Shown here: piece by piece, positions 33,012-40,417 of the stretch | Layout of the letters: every line of letters starts with the position of its first letter | How positions within the stretch are numbered: the first letter of the stretch is position 1 | DNA from: an uncultured Chryseobacterium sp. | GTDB lineage: Bacteria; Bacteroidota; Bacteroidia; Flavobacteriales; Weeksellaceae | Assembly: GCF_936933875.1 (NCBI RefSeq) | Contig: NZ_CAKZIK010000077.1 | Span: 1 to 41,290 of the forward strand | Direction of reading: 5' to 3' | DNA: 41,290 nucleotides | Notes under the pieces: generated by a model | The model's input: the letters and a program-made list of their open reading frames with translations, nothing else | What the model was told of the DNA's origin: nothing | The model's database searches: none | Position numbers and translations under genes: made by a program

Positions 33012-33641
33012 ATGAATTTGGATAAAATAAAAATCATTGTGGTAGACGATCATCCGATGGTCATTGAAGGCATGAAAGCGATGCTAAACCAAATCCGTTA
33101 CGTGGAATTGTGCGCAACCGCTTCCAACGCTTACGAAGCCATGGAAAAAGTGAAAGAAAACCAACCCGATTTGGTGATTACGGACATCAATATGCCGGAA
33201 ATTAGCGGCGTGGAACTGACTTCAAAACTGAAAAAAGAATTTCCAAATCTCAAAATTATCGGTATGAGCACCTTCAACGAAAGAAGTTACATTGCACAGA
33301 TGATTCAAAATGGAGCCGATGGTTTTTTGGTAAAATCTGCATCGAAAGAAGAAATTGAAACGGCGATTTCATCCGTTTTAGACGGGAAAATGCACTTGAG
33401 TTCCGATGCAGGAATGAGTACTTCCGAACAAAAAGAATTGAAAAACCAACCCACTTTAACTAGCCGCGAAAAGGAAATTCTAACCTTAATTTCCGAAGGC
33501 TTCACCAATCCTCAAATTGCCGAAAAACTGTTCATCAGTTTATACACCGTAGAAACGCACCGAAAAAATTTGTTATCGAAATTTAATACGAACAATACGG
33601 CTTCGCTGATAAAAATTGCAGCGACAAATGGTTTACTATGA
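33012..33641 (+). CDS. NarL/FixJ-family response regulator
   Basis: A 209-residue two-domain transcription regulator. The receiver domain has an acidic pocket (VVDDHP), phospho-acceptor Asp58 in DLVITDINMP and the conserved Lys in FLVKSAS. The C-terminal LuxR helix-turn-helix is LTSREKEILTLISEGFTNPQ followed by TVETHRKNLLSKF. It is the partner of the upstream TPR kinase, 76 bp away. It is convergent with rlmN (13 bp between stops). Targets are not shown by the sequence; the divergent secreted operon is the best candidate. Confidence 0.93.
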   Translation: MNLDKIKIIVVDDHPMVIEGMKAMLNQIRYVELCATASNAYEAMEKVKENQPDLVITDINMPEISGVELTSKLKKEFPNLKIIGMSTFNERSYIAQMIQNGADGFLVKSASKEEIETAISSVLDGKMHLSSDAGMSTSEQKELKNQPTLTSREKEILTLISEGFTNPQIAEKLFISLYTVETHRKNLLSKFNTNNTASLIKIAATNGLL

Positions 33642-33654
33642 AAAAAAAATTTGA

Positions 33655-34689
33655 TTATTCGCCCGATTTATTCGCCAACTGTCCGCAAGCTGCATCAATA
33701 TCTCCGCCTCTACTTCTGCGAACCATAACGGTAATTCCGGCTTTTGTAAGGTCACGAACATATTTTTCTTCCGCTGCAATGCTTCTATGATCGAATTTTC
33801 CTTCACCAATTGGATTATATTGAATGAGGTTTACTTTGCTTGGAACTTGTCTGCAATACTTGATTAATGCTTTGATGTCTTCATCTTTGTCATTAATTCC
33901 GCCCCATACACAGTATTCGAAAGTGACGACATTTCCTGTTTTTTCATACCAATATTTTAGGGAATCCATGATTTCGGTTAGTCGAAATTTCTCTGAAAAA
34001 GGCATGATTTCGTTTCGTTTTTCTTCGATTGCGGTGTGAAGAGAAAGCGCCAATTTCACCTTCAAATCTTCATCCGCCAACATTTTAATCATCTTCGGAA
34101 TTCCCGATGTGGAAACGGTAATTCTTCGAGGTGACATTCCCAAACCTTCCGGTTTTGTTATTTTTCGGATGGCTTCAACCACGTTTTTGTAGTTCATCAT
34201 TGGTTCTCCCATTCCCATGAACACAATATTTGAAAGAGGTCGATCGAAATATAGTTTGCTTTGTCGGTCAATTAAGGCAACCTGGTCCACAATTTCTGCA
34301 ACTTCCAGATTTCGCATTCTTTTCAAACGTGCAGTTGCGCAGAATTCACAATTCAGAGAACAGCCGACCTGCGAAGAAACACAAGCTGTAGTACGAGTTT
34401 CTGTTGGAATTAAGACAGATTCTACTAAAAGTCCGTCGTGAAGTTTCACCCCGTTTTTAATTGTTCCGTCTGTAGATTTTTGCAGTTGGTCAACCGAGAT
34501 TGGATTGATGATATATTCTTGCGAAATTTTTTCCCGTAAATCTTTAGAAAGATTGGTCATTTCATCAATGGAATGGAGGTTTTTGCTCCAAAGCCAGTCG
34601 TAAACCTGTTTCGCGCGGAAAGGTTTTTCACCAATTGTTGCAAAATAATCTTTAAGCTGTTCTAAACTTAATGTACGTATATCCTTCAT
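33655..34689 (-). CDS. rlmN: Dual-specificity 23S rRNA/tRNA adenine-C2 methyltransferase
   Basis: A radical-SAM enzyme that methylates A2503 of 23S rRNA and A37 of some tRNAs. 344 residues. The cluster motif is GCSLNCEFC (Cys110, Cys114, Cys117). MGMGEPMMN and the late DAACGQL cysteine needed for the mechanism are present. The frame is open upstream, but the ATG at 34687-34689 gives the family start (MKDIRTLSLEQLKDYF). Gap of 92 bp to queA upstream, occupied by a repeat element. The two act on RNA modification but need not be one transcript. Confidence 0.96.
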   Translation of the reverse strand: MKDIRTLSLEQLKDYFATIGEKPFRAKQVYDWLWSKNLHSIDEMTNLSKDLREKISQEYIINPISVDQLQKSTDGTIKNGVKLHDGLLVESVLIPTETRTTACVSSQVGCSLNCEFCATARLKRMRNLEVAEIVDQVALIDRQSKLYFDRPLSNIVFMGMGEPMMNYKNVVEAIRKITKPEGLGMSPRRITVSTSGIPKMIKMLADEDLKVKLALSLHTAIEEKRNEIMPFSEKFRLTEIMDSLKYWYEKTGNVVTFEYCVWGGINDKDEDIKALIKYCRQVPSKVNLIQYNPIGEGKFDHRSIAAEEKYVRDLTKAGITVMVRRSRGGDIDAACGQLANKSGE

Positions 34690-34696
34690 AAAAAAG

Positions 34697-34758
34697 TCTC
34701 GCAGATTTAGCAAATTCAGCAGATTTCTCTTTCTGCGTCATCAGCAAAATCTGCGAGA
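34697..34758. repeat. Inverted-repeat intergenic element (TCTCGCAGATTT family)
   Basis: TCTCGCAGATTT (34697-34708) and AAATCTGCGAGA (34747-34758) are exact reverse complements. The inside holds more AGATTT/CAGCA-type words (AGCAAATTCAGCAGATTT) and a CTGCG core. I recall similar AATCTGCGAGA elements as interspersed repeats in Chryseobacterium-like genomes; this is not checked. Confidence 0.6.
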
Positions 34759-34781
34759 AATATTTTAAAATTACTTTTGTC

Positions 34782-35831
34782 TTACAGAATCAGCATTGCG
34801 TCTCCGTAAGAATAGAATTTGTATTCATTCTTAATAGCTTCTTCATAAGCGTGCATCACGAAATCTTTTCCTGCAAACGCCGCAATCATCATCAATAAAG
34901 TAGATTTTGGCGTGTGGAAATTGGTAATCATCGCGTTTGCAACTCCGAAATCGTGTGGCGGGAAAATAAATTTATTGGTCCAACCGTGATAAGGACTAAT
35001 TTTTCTGTTGGATGAAACCGAAGTTTCCAAAGCTCTCATCGTTGTAGTTCCAACGGCGCAAACTCTTCTTTGTTCTTCAACTGCTTTGTTGATGATGTCT
35101 GCATTTTTTTGGTCGATGATAGCTTCTTCCGATTCCATTTTGTGTTTGCTCAAATCTTCTACTTCAATTGGGTTGAAAGTTCCCAAACCAACATGCAGCG
35201 TCACTTCCGCGAAATCGATTCCCTTGATTTCCAATCTTTTCATCAAATGTTTGGAGAAGTGAAGACCTGCAGTTGGAGCTGCAACCGCACCTTCGTGTTT
35301 TGCGTAAATCGTTTGATAACGGTCTGCATCGGCTGGTTCTACCGCTCTTTTAATATATTTTGGAAGTGGAGTTTCACCCAATTCTTTCAATTTTGCACGG
35401 AATTCTTCGTAAGAACCGTCGTACAAAAATCGCAAGGTTCTACCTCTTGAAGTCGTATTGTCAATCACTTCAGCAACCAAAGATTCGTCTTCGGTGAAGA
35501 ATAATTTATTTCCGATTCTGATTTTTCTTGCAGGATCTACCAAAACATCCCAAACTCTGGTTTCTTTATCGAGTTCTCTTAAAAGGAAAACTTCAATTTT
35601 AGCACCGGTTTTTTCTTTGTTTCCGTATAATCTTGCCGGGAAAACTTTGGTATTGTTGAAGATAAAAAGATCGTGTTCGTCAAAATAATCAACCACGTCT
35701 TTGAAAAGTTTATGTTCAATGGTTTGGTCTTTACGGTTCAAAACCATCAGTTTAGCGTCGTCTCTGTGTTCAGCTGGATGTTCTGCCAAAAGTTCTTCCG
35801 GCAAATGGAAATTGAAATCAGATGTTTTCAT
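34782..35831 (-). CDS. queA: S-adenosylmethionine:tRNA ribosyltransferase-isomerase
   Basis: Transfers and isomerises the ribosyl moiety of SAM to 7-aminomethyl-7-deazaguanine in tRNA, giving epoxyqueuosine. 349 residues, the usual length. Landmarks are FHLPEELLAEHPAEHRDDAKL, KVFPARLYGNKEKTGAKIEV, APTAGLHFS, VTLHVGLGTFNP and the C-terminal NFHTPKSTLLMMIAAFAG. It is transcribed from a consensus promoter (35894-35924) with the rlmN gene downstream. Confidence 0.96.
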   Translation of the reverse strand: MKTSDFNFHLPEELLAEHPAEHRDDAKLMVLNRKDQTIEHKLFKDVVDYFDEHDLFIFNNTKVFPARLYGNKEKTGAKIEVFLLRELDKETRVWDVLVDPARKIRIGNKLFFTEDESLVAEVIDNTTSRGRTLRFLYDGSYEEFRAKLKELGETPLPKYIKRAVEPADADRYQTIYAKHEGAVAAPTAGLHFSKHLMKRLEIKGIDFAEVTLHVGLGTFNPIEVEDLSKHKMESEEAIIDQKNADIINKAVEEQRRVCAVGTTTMRALETSVSSNRKISPYHGWTNKFIFPPHDFGVANAMITNFHTPKSTLLMMIAAFAGKDFVMHAYEEAIKNEYKFYSYGDAMLIL

Positions 35832-35854
35832 AAAATTTACGGATTTTATTGAAT

Positions 35855-35892
35855 TAAAAAATTAAGTCCGAAAACATTAAAATTTTCGGACT
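35855..35892 (-). terminator. Hairpin terminating the minus transcript from 36553, overlapping the queA start
   Basis: AGTCCGAAAA (35865-35874) pairs with TTTTCGGACT (35883-35892). On the minus strand TTAATTTTTTAATT follows. It lies immediately downstream of the queA -7 box, so part of it falls at the queA transcript's 5' end. Confidence 0.55.
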
Positions 35893-35893
35893 G

Positions 35894-35924
35894 CAAAGAT
35901 ACGATGATAAAAACCGAAAATCAA
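35894..35924 (-). promoter_or_regulatory. queA: Consensus promoter of queA
   Basis: On the minus strand TTG (35922-35924), a 20-nt spacer and TATCTTTG (35894-35901) match the Bacteroidota consensus exactly. The leader to ATG 35831 is about 56 nt. Confidence 0.65.
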
Positions 35925-35938
35925 GCTTTTAAGAAAAT

Positions 35939-36553
35939 TTAAAACTTACTGTAATTTAATACTTTAGGAACTGTTACTACAAAATCTACATTTTTGTACT
36001 CCACTAAAGTATAAAAACAACCATCATCACGCACTGCTTTGGTAACTATAAAGTTTTCTTTCATATCAATACCTTTTACCCCTTCGAACGGGTGCAGAAA
36101 AGATAATTTAAAAATCGAAAACAATGGAACATTGGATGTTTGCAATGTAAGTTGAAAGTCAAGCGATTTTTTTGATTTTTTATTTTGGAATATTTGTAAC
36201 AAAGTATGTTTTTCCTTTCCATCAGTTGTAATTTCAGTAAAATTTGACCAAACGTTCTTGCTTAAATTTTGCTGCCCTTTTTGTGTTCGATTACTTTAAA
36301 AGAATGGAACAAGTTATTTTCAAAATCTATAATTTTTGCATAATACTGATTATTAGCTTTGCTAACCTTCAAAAAATATGAAAAATTATCAATGTCGAAA
36401 TATGTTATTGCCTCTGTTGTGCGGGATGATTTTTGATGATCTATTAATGATGTTTTGAATTTTTGTGAGGAAATTAAACTCATAGGTTTTTTGTGAGAAA
36501 ATAAGAACACTGCAAAAAAGAAAAAGAAAAAGAAAGGGTATTAATTTTTTCAT
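35939..36553 (-). pseudogene. Secreted-protein gene with two compensating frameshifts
   Basis: The gene begins at ATG 36551-36553 with a signal peptide (MKKLIPFLFLFLFCSVLIFS). Its ATG overlaps the TGA stop of the glycosylase gene (ATGA), so it was translationally coupled. The middle coherent stretch (TTEAITYFDIDNFSYFLKV ... FHSFKVIEHKK) is in another frame. The last stretch (QQNLSKNVWSNFTEI ... VVTVPKVLNYSKF) is back in the first frame, ending at TAA 35939. The second shift lies at a CCCTTTTT run (36275-36282); the first lies between about 36420 and 36515, possibly at a T/A run. About 205 codons in all. Either a decayed gene or homopolymer assembly errors. Confidence 0.7.
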
Positions 36554-37041
36554 AAAAAATCTAAAATCTTTCTCCAAGATAATGCTTTTTCTTCATACTT
36601 TAAACTTGCGTGAGCCGGACTTGTAGAAGGCAAAGCAATGACTGGAACACGAAAATCTTTACCCAAAAGTTTCTGCAAATTTTTGAAAGACTTTTGTCCG
36701 TTGCAGAAAATAGCCTGAATGTTCCGATATTCTACCAATAATTTTGAAATTTGATTGGCTTCTTCATTCTTGATATCAGAATCTAAACTGCCTTTTCTTT
36801 CGCACGAATCAATGACATCCCACAATGCGATGTTGTGTTTTTTCAGCATTGAAATTCTTTCAGCATAATCTGTAGTGAATTCTTCTCCTAAAATTTCACA
36901 AATAATCTTCCAGAATTTATTTTGAGGATGGGCATAATATTGCTGCATTTGCAGAGATTTCGCACCGGGAATGGAACCCAAAATGAGAATTTTTGAATTT
37001 TTGTCTGCGATAGGTGGAAAGGAAGAAATACGTTCGGACAT
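36550..37041 (-). CDS. DNA-deoxyinosine / mismatch-uracil-type DNA glycosylase
   Basis: A 163-residue base-excision repair glycosylase of the uracil-DNA glycosylase superfamily, mismatch/deoxyinosine branch. The signature is LILGSIPGAKSLQMQQYYAH, followed by NKFW. The C-terminal motif is LPSTSPAHASLKYEEK, where the His-containing loop contacts DNA. It lies between the 37091 repeat and the frameshifted secreted gene, whose start overlaps its stop. Confidence 0.85.
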   Translation of the reverse strand: MSERISSFPPIADKNSKILILGSIPGAKSLQMQQYYAHPQNKFWKIICEILGEEFTTDYAERISMLKKHNIALWDVIDSCERKGSLDSDIKNEEANQISKLLVEYRNIQAIFCNGQKSFKNLQKLLGKDFRVPVIALPSTSPAHASLKYEEKALSWRKILDFL

Positions 37042-37090
37042 AAAAAATGCGATAGAAAAATCTACCGAAATTTAAATTTATTTTTTTGAA

Positions 37091-37142
37091 CACCCCGTCT
37101 AAATCTCCGATTTAGACACCCCTCTGGAAGAGGGAAACCCGC
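37091..37142. repeat. Double-hairpin intergenic repeat (CACCCCGTC ... CCCTCT-GGA-AGAGGG)
   Basis: Two adjacent hairpins: GTCTAAATC/GATTTAGAC (37097-37105 with 37109-37117, loop TCC) and CCCTCT/AGAGGG (37120-37125 with 37129-37134, loop GGA), both introduced by CACCCC. I recall this CACCCCGTC...CACCCCTCT arrangement as a common interspersed repeat in Chryseobacterium and relatives. It occupies most of the 127-bp gap. Confidence 0.6.
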
Positions 37143-37168
37143 TTTATAGCTGATGTGGATGAACTGGA

Positions 37169-39163
37169 CTAAAGTGTTTCTTTCAACCATTCAAAAAATT
37201 CTCTTTGCCAAACCAAGCCGTTTTGTGGATGAAGAACCCAGTGATTTTCGTTCGGGAAGTAAAGGAATTTTGTTTTCAAACCTTTTAGTTTTGCAGCCTG
37301 GAAAGCTTCCTGACCCTGTTCGTAAGGAACACGGTAATCTATTCCACCCTGAATAATCATCATCGGCTTGTTCCACTGATCAACAAAATTTGATGGATTA
37401 AAATCTGTATACGCTTTTGGAAGTGGCTTATCAAATGGAGAACCTAAATCCCAATTCGCAAACCACAATTCTTCTGTTGTTAAAGCCCAAGATTTCATGT
37501 CAAACAATCCGTCGTGTGCAATGAACGTTTTAAAGCGGTTCTGATGAATTCCGGCCAATATAAATACACTGTAACCGCCGTAACTTGCTCCAACTGCCGC
37601 CATTCTGTCTCCGTCAACATACGGCAAAGTTTTCGCGTAATCTGCAGCCGACAAGTAATCTTTCATTGGTTGTCCTCCCCAATCTTTAGAAATAGCTTCG
37701 TTCCATTTTGTTCCCCAACCCGGCATTCCGCGACGGTTGGGAGCTACTACGATATAGCCGTTTGCAGCCATCAAAGCAAAATTCCATCTTGTGGAGAAAT
37801 ATTGCGTTAAAGCAGATTGTGGTCCACCCTGACAATACAACAGTGTTGGATACTTTTTATTAGGGTCGAAGTTTGGCGGATAGTGGAACCAGACTCCCAT
37901 TTCTTTTCCGTCGGTGGTTTTTACCATTTTCAGTTCCGATTTTCCGGGAGTTAGTTTGGCGTAATTATCTTTGTTGATATCCGTAACCTGCTTCATTGCT
38001 CCTTTTTTTAAATCAACAGAAAACAAATCCGGATTGTGGTTGATATCGTTTCTTGTTACCAAAAGCGAGTTTTTGTTTTGCGCATAGATTTCATTCACAT
38101 CAAAATCGCCTTTCGTCACCTGTGCAACTTTTCCGGTTTTCGGATTTAAAGAAAACAGCTGTTTTGTTCCTCTGTAAGCTGTGGTGAAGTACATCATTTT
38201 CGAATCCGGTGTCCAGTAAACATCTCCTGTAACGCTTTCGTCCCAATTTTTGGTAAGATTGGATACTTTTTGGGTTTTCCAGTCCATGATTTTTACATCA
38301 TTCTTGTCAGCTTCATAACCGTCTCTTTCCATGGATTGCCATGACAAAGTTTTTCCGTCTGGAGAAAATTTCATTCCCAAATCATAACCTTTATTGCTTT
38401 CGGTAAGGTTTTTTACGGTTCCGGAAGCTAAATCATATTCAAAAATATCGGTGTTGGTAGATTTTGCGTATTCAGCTCCACTTAAAGGTTTTGTAACGTA
38501 CAATAGTTTTGAGGAATCAGGACTCCAAATGAAATCTTCAGCTCCTCCGAAAGGACGTTGCGGAGAATCCCAGGTTTTGCCTTCCAATAAATCTTTAGCT
38601 TTATCAATACTTTCCGAAGCATTTACTACAAAAACGTGGTTGTATTTTCCTTCATTAAAATAATCCCAGTGGCGGTGATTCAGATCGGTATAAATTTGAG
38701 CGGTCGTTTTAGGGGTATCTTCGTATTTGTCCTTCCCCATGAGTTTCTCCACTAAAACCTGCTTGCTGAAAGCCACTTTCTTACCGTCCGGAGAAATCAC
38801 AATGTTATCAACTTCTCCAATCGTGTAAAATTCTGTCCAGGTTTTTCCGGCATCTTTGGAAAGGTAAATTTTATCGCCTTCCTGCGCGTACAAACCATTT
38901 TTATCCCACTGAATTAAAGATTTCTTGCCTAAATCTACACTTGAAGCAGTTCCATTCAAAGCATTCAGGAAATAATTTTTTCGGTTGGTTTTTTCGGTTT
39001 TCAAATCTACTTTTCCAACGCTGTACAGGAGGGTTGAGTTGTCCGGAGAAACCGCAGTAACGCCCAGTTTATTTAGCGTCCAAAGGGTTTCGGGAGTCAT
39101 TACATTTTGTGCATTCATAAAAGTGGTAGCAGCAAGTGCAATAAGGGTATGTTTCAAATTCAT
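37169..39163 (-). CDS. Secreted S9 family peptidase (second copy in window)
   Basis: A 664-residue exported serine peptidase of the prolyl-oligopeptidase family (signal peptide MNLKHTLIALAATTFMNAQ). The N-terminal ~400 residues form a propeller with SPDGKKVAFS-type turns. The alpha/beta hydrolase domain carries Ser527 in GASYGGYS, Asp609 in QGGIDYRVP and His641 in NENHWV. It differs from the 12638 paralogue (GASYGG versus GGSYGG), so the two are distinct subfamilies, both probably periplasmic. Monocistronic, with no neighbour within 85 bp upstream. Confidence 0.93.
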   Translation of the reverse strand: MNLKHTLIALAATTFMNAQNVMTPETLWTLNKLGVTAVSPDNSTLLYSVGKVDLKTEKTNRKNYFLNALNGTASSVDLGKKSLIQWDKNGLYAQEGDKIYLSKDAGKTWTEFYTIGEVDNIVISPDGKKVAFSKQVLVEKLMGKDKYEDTPKTTAQIYTDLNHRHWDYFNEGKYNHVFVVNASESIDKAKDLLEGKTWDSPQRPFGGAEDFIWSPDSSKLLYVTKPLSGAEYAKSTNTDIFEYDLASGTVKNLTESNKGYDLGMKFSPDGKTLSWQSMERDGYEADKNDVKIMDWKTQKVSNLTKNWDESVTGDVYWTPDSKMMYFTTAYRGTKQLFSLNPKTGKVAQVTKGDFDVNEIYAQNKNSLLVTRNDINHNPDLFSVDLKKGAMKQVTDINKDNYAKLTPGKSELKMVKTTDGKEMGVWFHYPPNFDPNKKYPTLLYCQGGPQSALTQYFSTRWNFALMAANGYIVVAPNRRGMPGWGTKWNEAISKDWGGQPMKDYLSAADYAKTLPYVDGDRMAAVGASYGGYSVFILAGIHQNRFKTFIAHDGLFDMKSWALTTEELWFANWDLGSPFDKPLPKAYTDFNPSNFVDQWNKPMMIIQGGIDYRVPYEQGQEAFQAAKLKGLKTKFLYFPNENHWVLHPQNGLVWQREFFEWLKETL

Positions 39164-39225
39164 ATGGTATAGGGAATTTTTTAGCGCAAAAAATTTTGAC
39201 GAATTTAATTAAAAAATCATCAAAG

Positions 39226-39250
39226 AAAAAACGCTCCAACAAAGGAGCGT
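39226..39250 (-). terminator. Intrinsic terminator of the 39999-39251 pair
   Basis: ACGCTCC (39231-39237) pairs with GGAGCGT (39244-39250), loop of 6, followed on the minus strand by six T. Confidence 0.8.
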
Positions 39251-39649
39251 CTATAATTTTTTACTTTTTGAAGCTGCTTTTCTTTTCACTTCGGTGATGT
39301 TGGTATAAATCCATTCGTCCATTTCAATAATGAATCTGTTTCGGTTTAAAACCATACGGCAAAGGAAGATAACACCCAGAAAAACAGCACTCAACATCAC
39401 AGAAATCAATCCGAAACTAGTGGCGATTTTCCAGCGCTGGTCTTCATTTAATAAAACATTTAGCTGCCTGGAAACCCAATCCAGAAATATCTTAAAGTGA
39501 AACAGACTTTCCAACAAAAGACCAATTCCTAAAATCAAAAAAGCCACAAACAGAATCCACGACGCTACGTACAGCGCTCCTACCAAAAAAGTACTTCCGG
39601 AAACCGAAGGCTGACTGTCGAGAATGGTCTGAAGTTCCTTCAGCCTCAT
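39251..39649 (-). CDS. Membrane protein of unknown function, partner of the YvlD-like protein
   Basis: A 132-residue protein with two clear membrane helices (residues about 22-46, VGALYVASWILFVAFLILGI..., and about 80-100, ATSFGLISVMLSAVFLGVIFL) and a basic C-terminal tail (KRKAASKSKKL). No family is recognised. Its ATG shares one base with the stop of the upstream holin-like gene (TAATG), so the two are translationally coupled. Confidence 0.7.
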   Translation of the reverse strand: MRLKELQTILDSQPSVSGSTFLVGALYVASWILFVAFLILGIGLLLESLFHFKIFLDWVSRQLNVLLNEDQRWKIATSFGLISVMLSAVFLGVIFLCRMVLNRNRFIIEMDEWIYTNITEVKRKAASKSKKL

Positions 39650-39999
39650 TATTTATCGTCCTTGGAAGTGAAAATTCCGTTCAGCAGCGAAGTAATGACA
39701 GACAGTAAAATACTGAAAATTAAAGCCCACCAAAAGCCGTCGATGTTCATACCATCTACAAAATAATCTGCGAGCAAAATTACCAAAGCATTGATGACCA
39801 AAGAGAACAGCCCAAGCGTAATAATGGTTAAAGGTAAACCTAAAAGCTTTAAAATTGGTGTCACAATGAGGTTTAGAACACCCAAAACGATGGCGAAGAC
39901 CAGGGCTGTGGAAAACCCGTCGAAATGTACTCCCGAGAGCACGTACGTTAACCCAAATGCTACCACTGCGGTAACGAGAAGTCGGATAATTAAATTCAT
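39649..39999 (-). CDS. YvlD-like four-helix membrane protein (phage holin superfamily IV)
   Basis: A 116-residue protein of four membrane helices in the PF04020-type pattern: GVHFDGFSTALVFAIVLGVL, NLIVTPILKLLGLPLTIITL, then a helix, then DYFVDGMNIDGFWWALIFS. Despite the holin label the family is chromosomal and widespread, with no proven lysis role. It is transcribed from a consensus promoter (40018-40048) and coupled to the downstream membrane protein. Confidence 0.85.
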   Translation of the reverse strand: MNLIIRLLVTAVVAFGLTYVLSGVHFDGFSTALVFAIVLGVLNLIVTPILKLLGLPLTIITLGLFSLVINALVILLADYFVDGMNIDGFWWALIFSILLSVITSLLNGIFTSKDDK

Positions 40000-40017
40000 A
40001 GTTTAAAAATATTTACC

Positions 40018-40048
40018 CAAAAATAGGGATTTATTTGAATTTAATCAA
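40018..40048 (-). promoter_or_regulatory. Consensus promoter of the YvlD-like pair
   Basis: On the minus strand TTG (40046-40048), N20 and TATTTTTG (40018-40025) match the Bacteroidota consensus. The leader is about 12 nt. Confidence 0.6.
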
Positions 40049-40117
40049 TATCTTTTGGTTCAACTCGAATTCATACAGTAATTTTAAGAATTGAGTTGGC
40101 AAAAAAAAGATAAATAA

Positions 40118-40147
40118 TTGCCCACCAAATATTTTTTTCTATCTTTG
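40118..40147 (+). promoter_or_regulatory. ilvE: Consensus promoter of the ilvE leader
   Basis: TTG (40118-40120), N19 and TATCTTTG (40140-40147) are a perfect match. The start is expected near 40154, placing the first leader peptide ATG (40166) about 12 nt into the transcript. It is about 70 bp from the divergent YvlD promoter. Confidence 0.7.
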
Positions 40148-40165
40148 CTGTGATACAAAACCAAC

Positions 40166-40228
40166 ATGAACCACACAATTATTATTTCTTTCATTATTAT
40201 CGGTGCAACAGCATTCGGGAAGGAATAA
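40166..40228 (+). CDS. Isoleucine-rich leader peptide 1 of the ilvE attenuator
   Basis: A 20-codon ORF reads M-N-H-T-I-I-I-S-F-I-I-I-G-A-T-A-F-G-K-E with six Ile codons in a nine-codon stretch (40178-40201). The last codons carry GGGAAG (40217-40222), which can pair with CTTCCC (40262-40267), the left arm of terminator 1. A ribosome stalled at Ile leaves that arm free for antitermination; a ribosome at the stop codon (40226-40228) covers it. It is a classical attenuation peptide by position, codon content and structure; no experiment is implied. Confidence 0.75.
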   Translation: MNHTIIISFIIIGATAFGKE

Positions 40229-40258
40229 TTTTGTAAAAAATAAAACAACAAAATATTG

Positions 40259-40286
40259 AAGCTTCCCAAACCGGAAAGCTTTTTTA
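40259..40286 (+). terminator. Attenuator terminator 1 (ilvE leader)
   Basis: Stem 40259-40267 with 40273-40281 (AAGCTTCCC against GGAAAGCTT, one C-A mismatch, 5-nt loop), then T to 40285. The left arm is also the partner of the antiterminator arm GGGAAG at 40217-40222, so the two structures exclude each other. Confidence 0.7.
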
Positions 40287-40307
40287 TTAAAAGAACATCA
40301 GAATATA

Positions 40308-40358
40308 ATGAATTACTTCAACAATATTATTATCAGCATTATTATTTACTCGCCTTAG
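40308..40358 (+). CDS. Isoleucine-rich leader peptide 2 of the ilvE attenuator
   Basis: A 16-codon ORF reads M-N-Y-F-N-N-I-I-I-S-I-I-I-Y-S-P with six Ile in seven codons (40326-40346) and stops at TAG 40356-40358. The layout III-S-III mirrors peptide 1 (III-SF-III). Directly after the stop, GTGAGGAATGCT (40358-40369) can pair with AGCCTTTCTCAC (40386-40397), which includes most of the left arm of terminator 2; the pairing has one G-U and one mismatch. No separate promoter is seen, so it would be read by transcripts that pass terminator 1. Too short for normal gene calls. Confidence 0.7.
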   Translation: MNYFNNIIISIIIYSP

Positions 40359-40383
40359 TGAGGAATGCTGCTATGTTCATCTT

Positions 40384-40417
40384 AAAGCCTTTCTCACATT
40401 CGGGAAAGGCTTTTTTT
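40384..40417 (+). terminator. Attenuator terminator 2 (ilvE leader)
   Basis: Perfect 10-bp stem AAAGCCTTTC (40384-40393) with GAAAGGCTTT (40404-40413), 10-nt loop, then seven T. It lies 33 nt before the ilvE start codon. Confidence 0.8.

Noticed and set aside
34697..34758. CRISPR array
   Set aside because: There is only one inverted-repeat pair, with no regular spacers and no cas genes anywhere in the window.
39649..39999. Prophage lysis gene because of the holin label
   Set aside because: The YvlD-like family is chromosomal, and there are no other phage genes.
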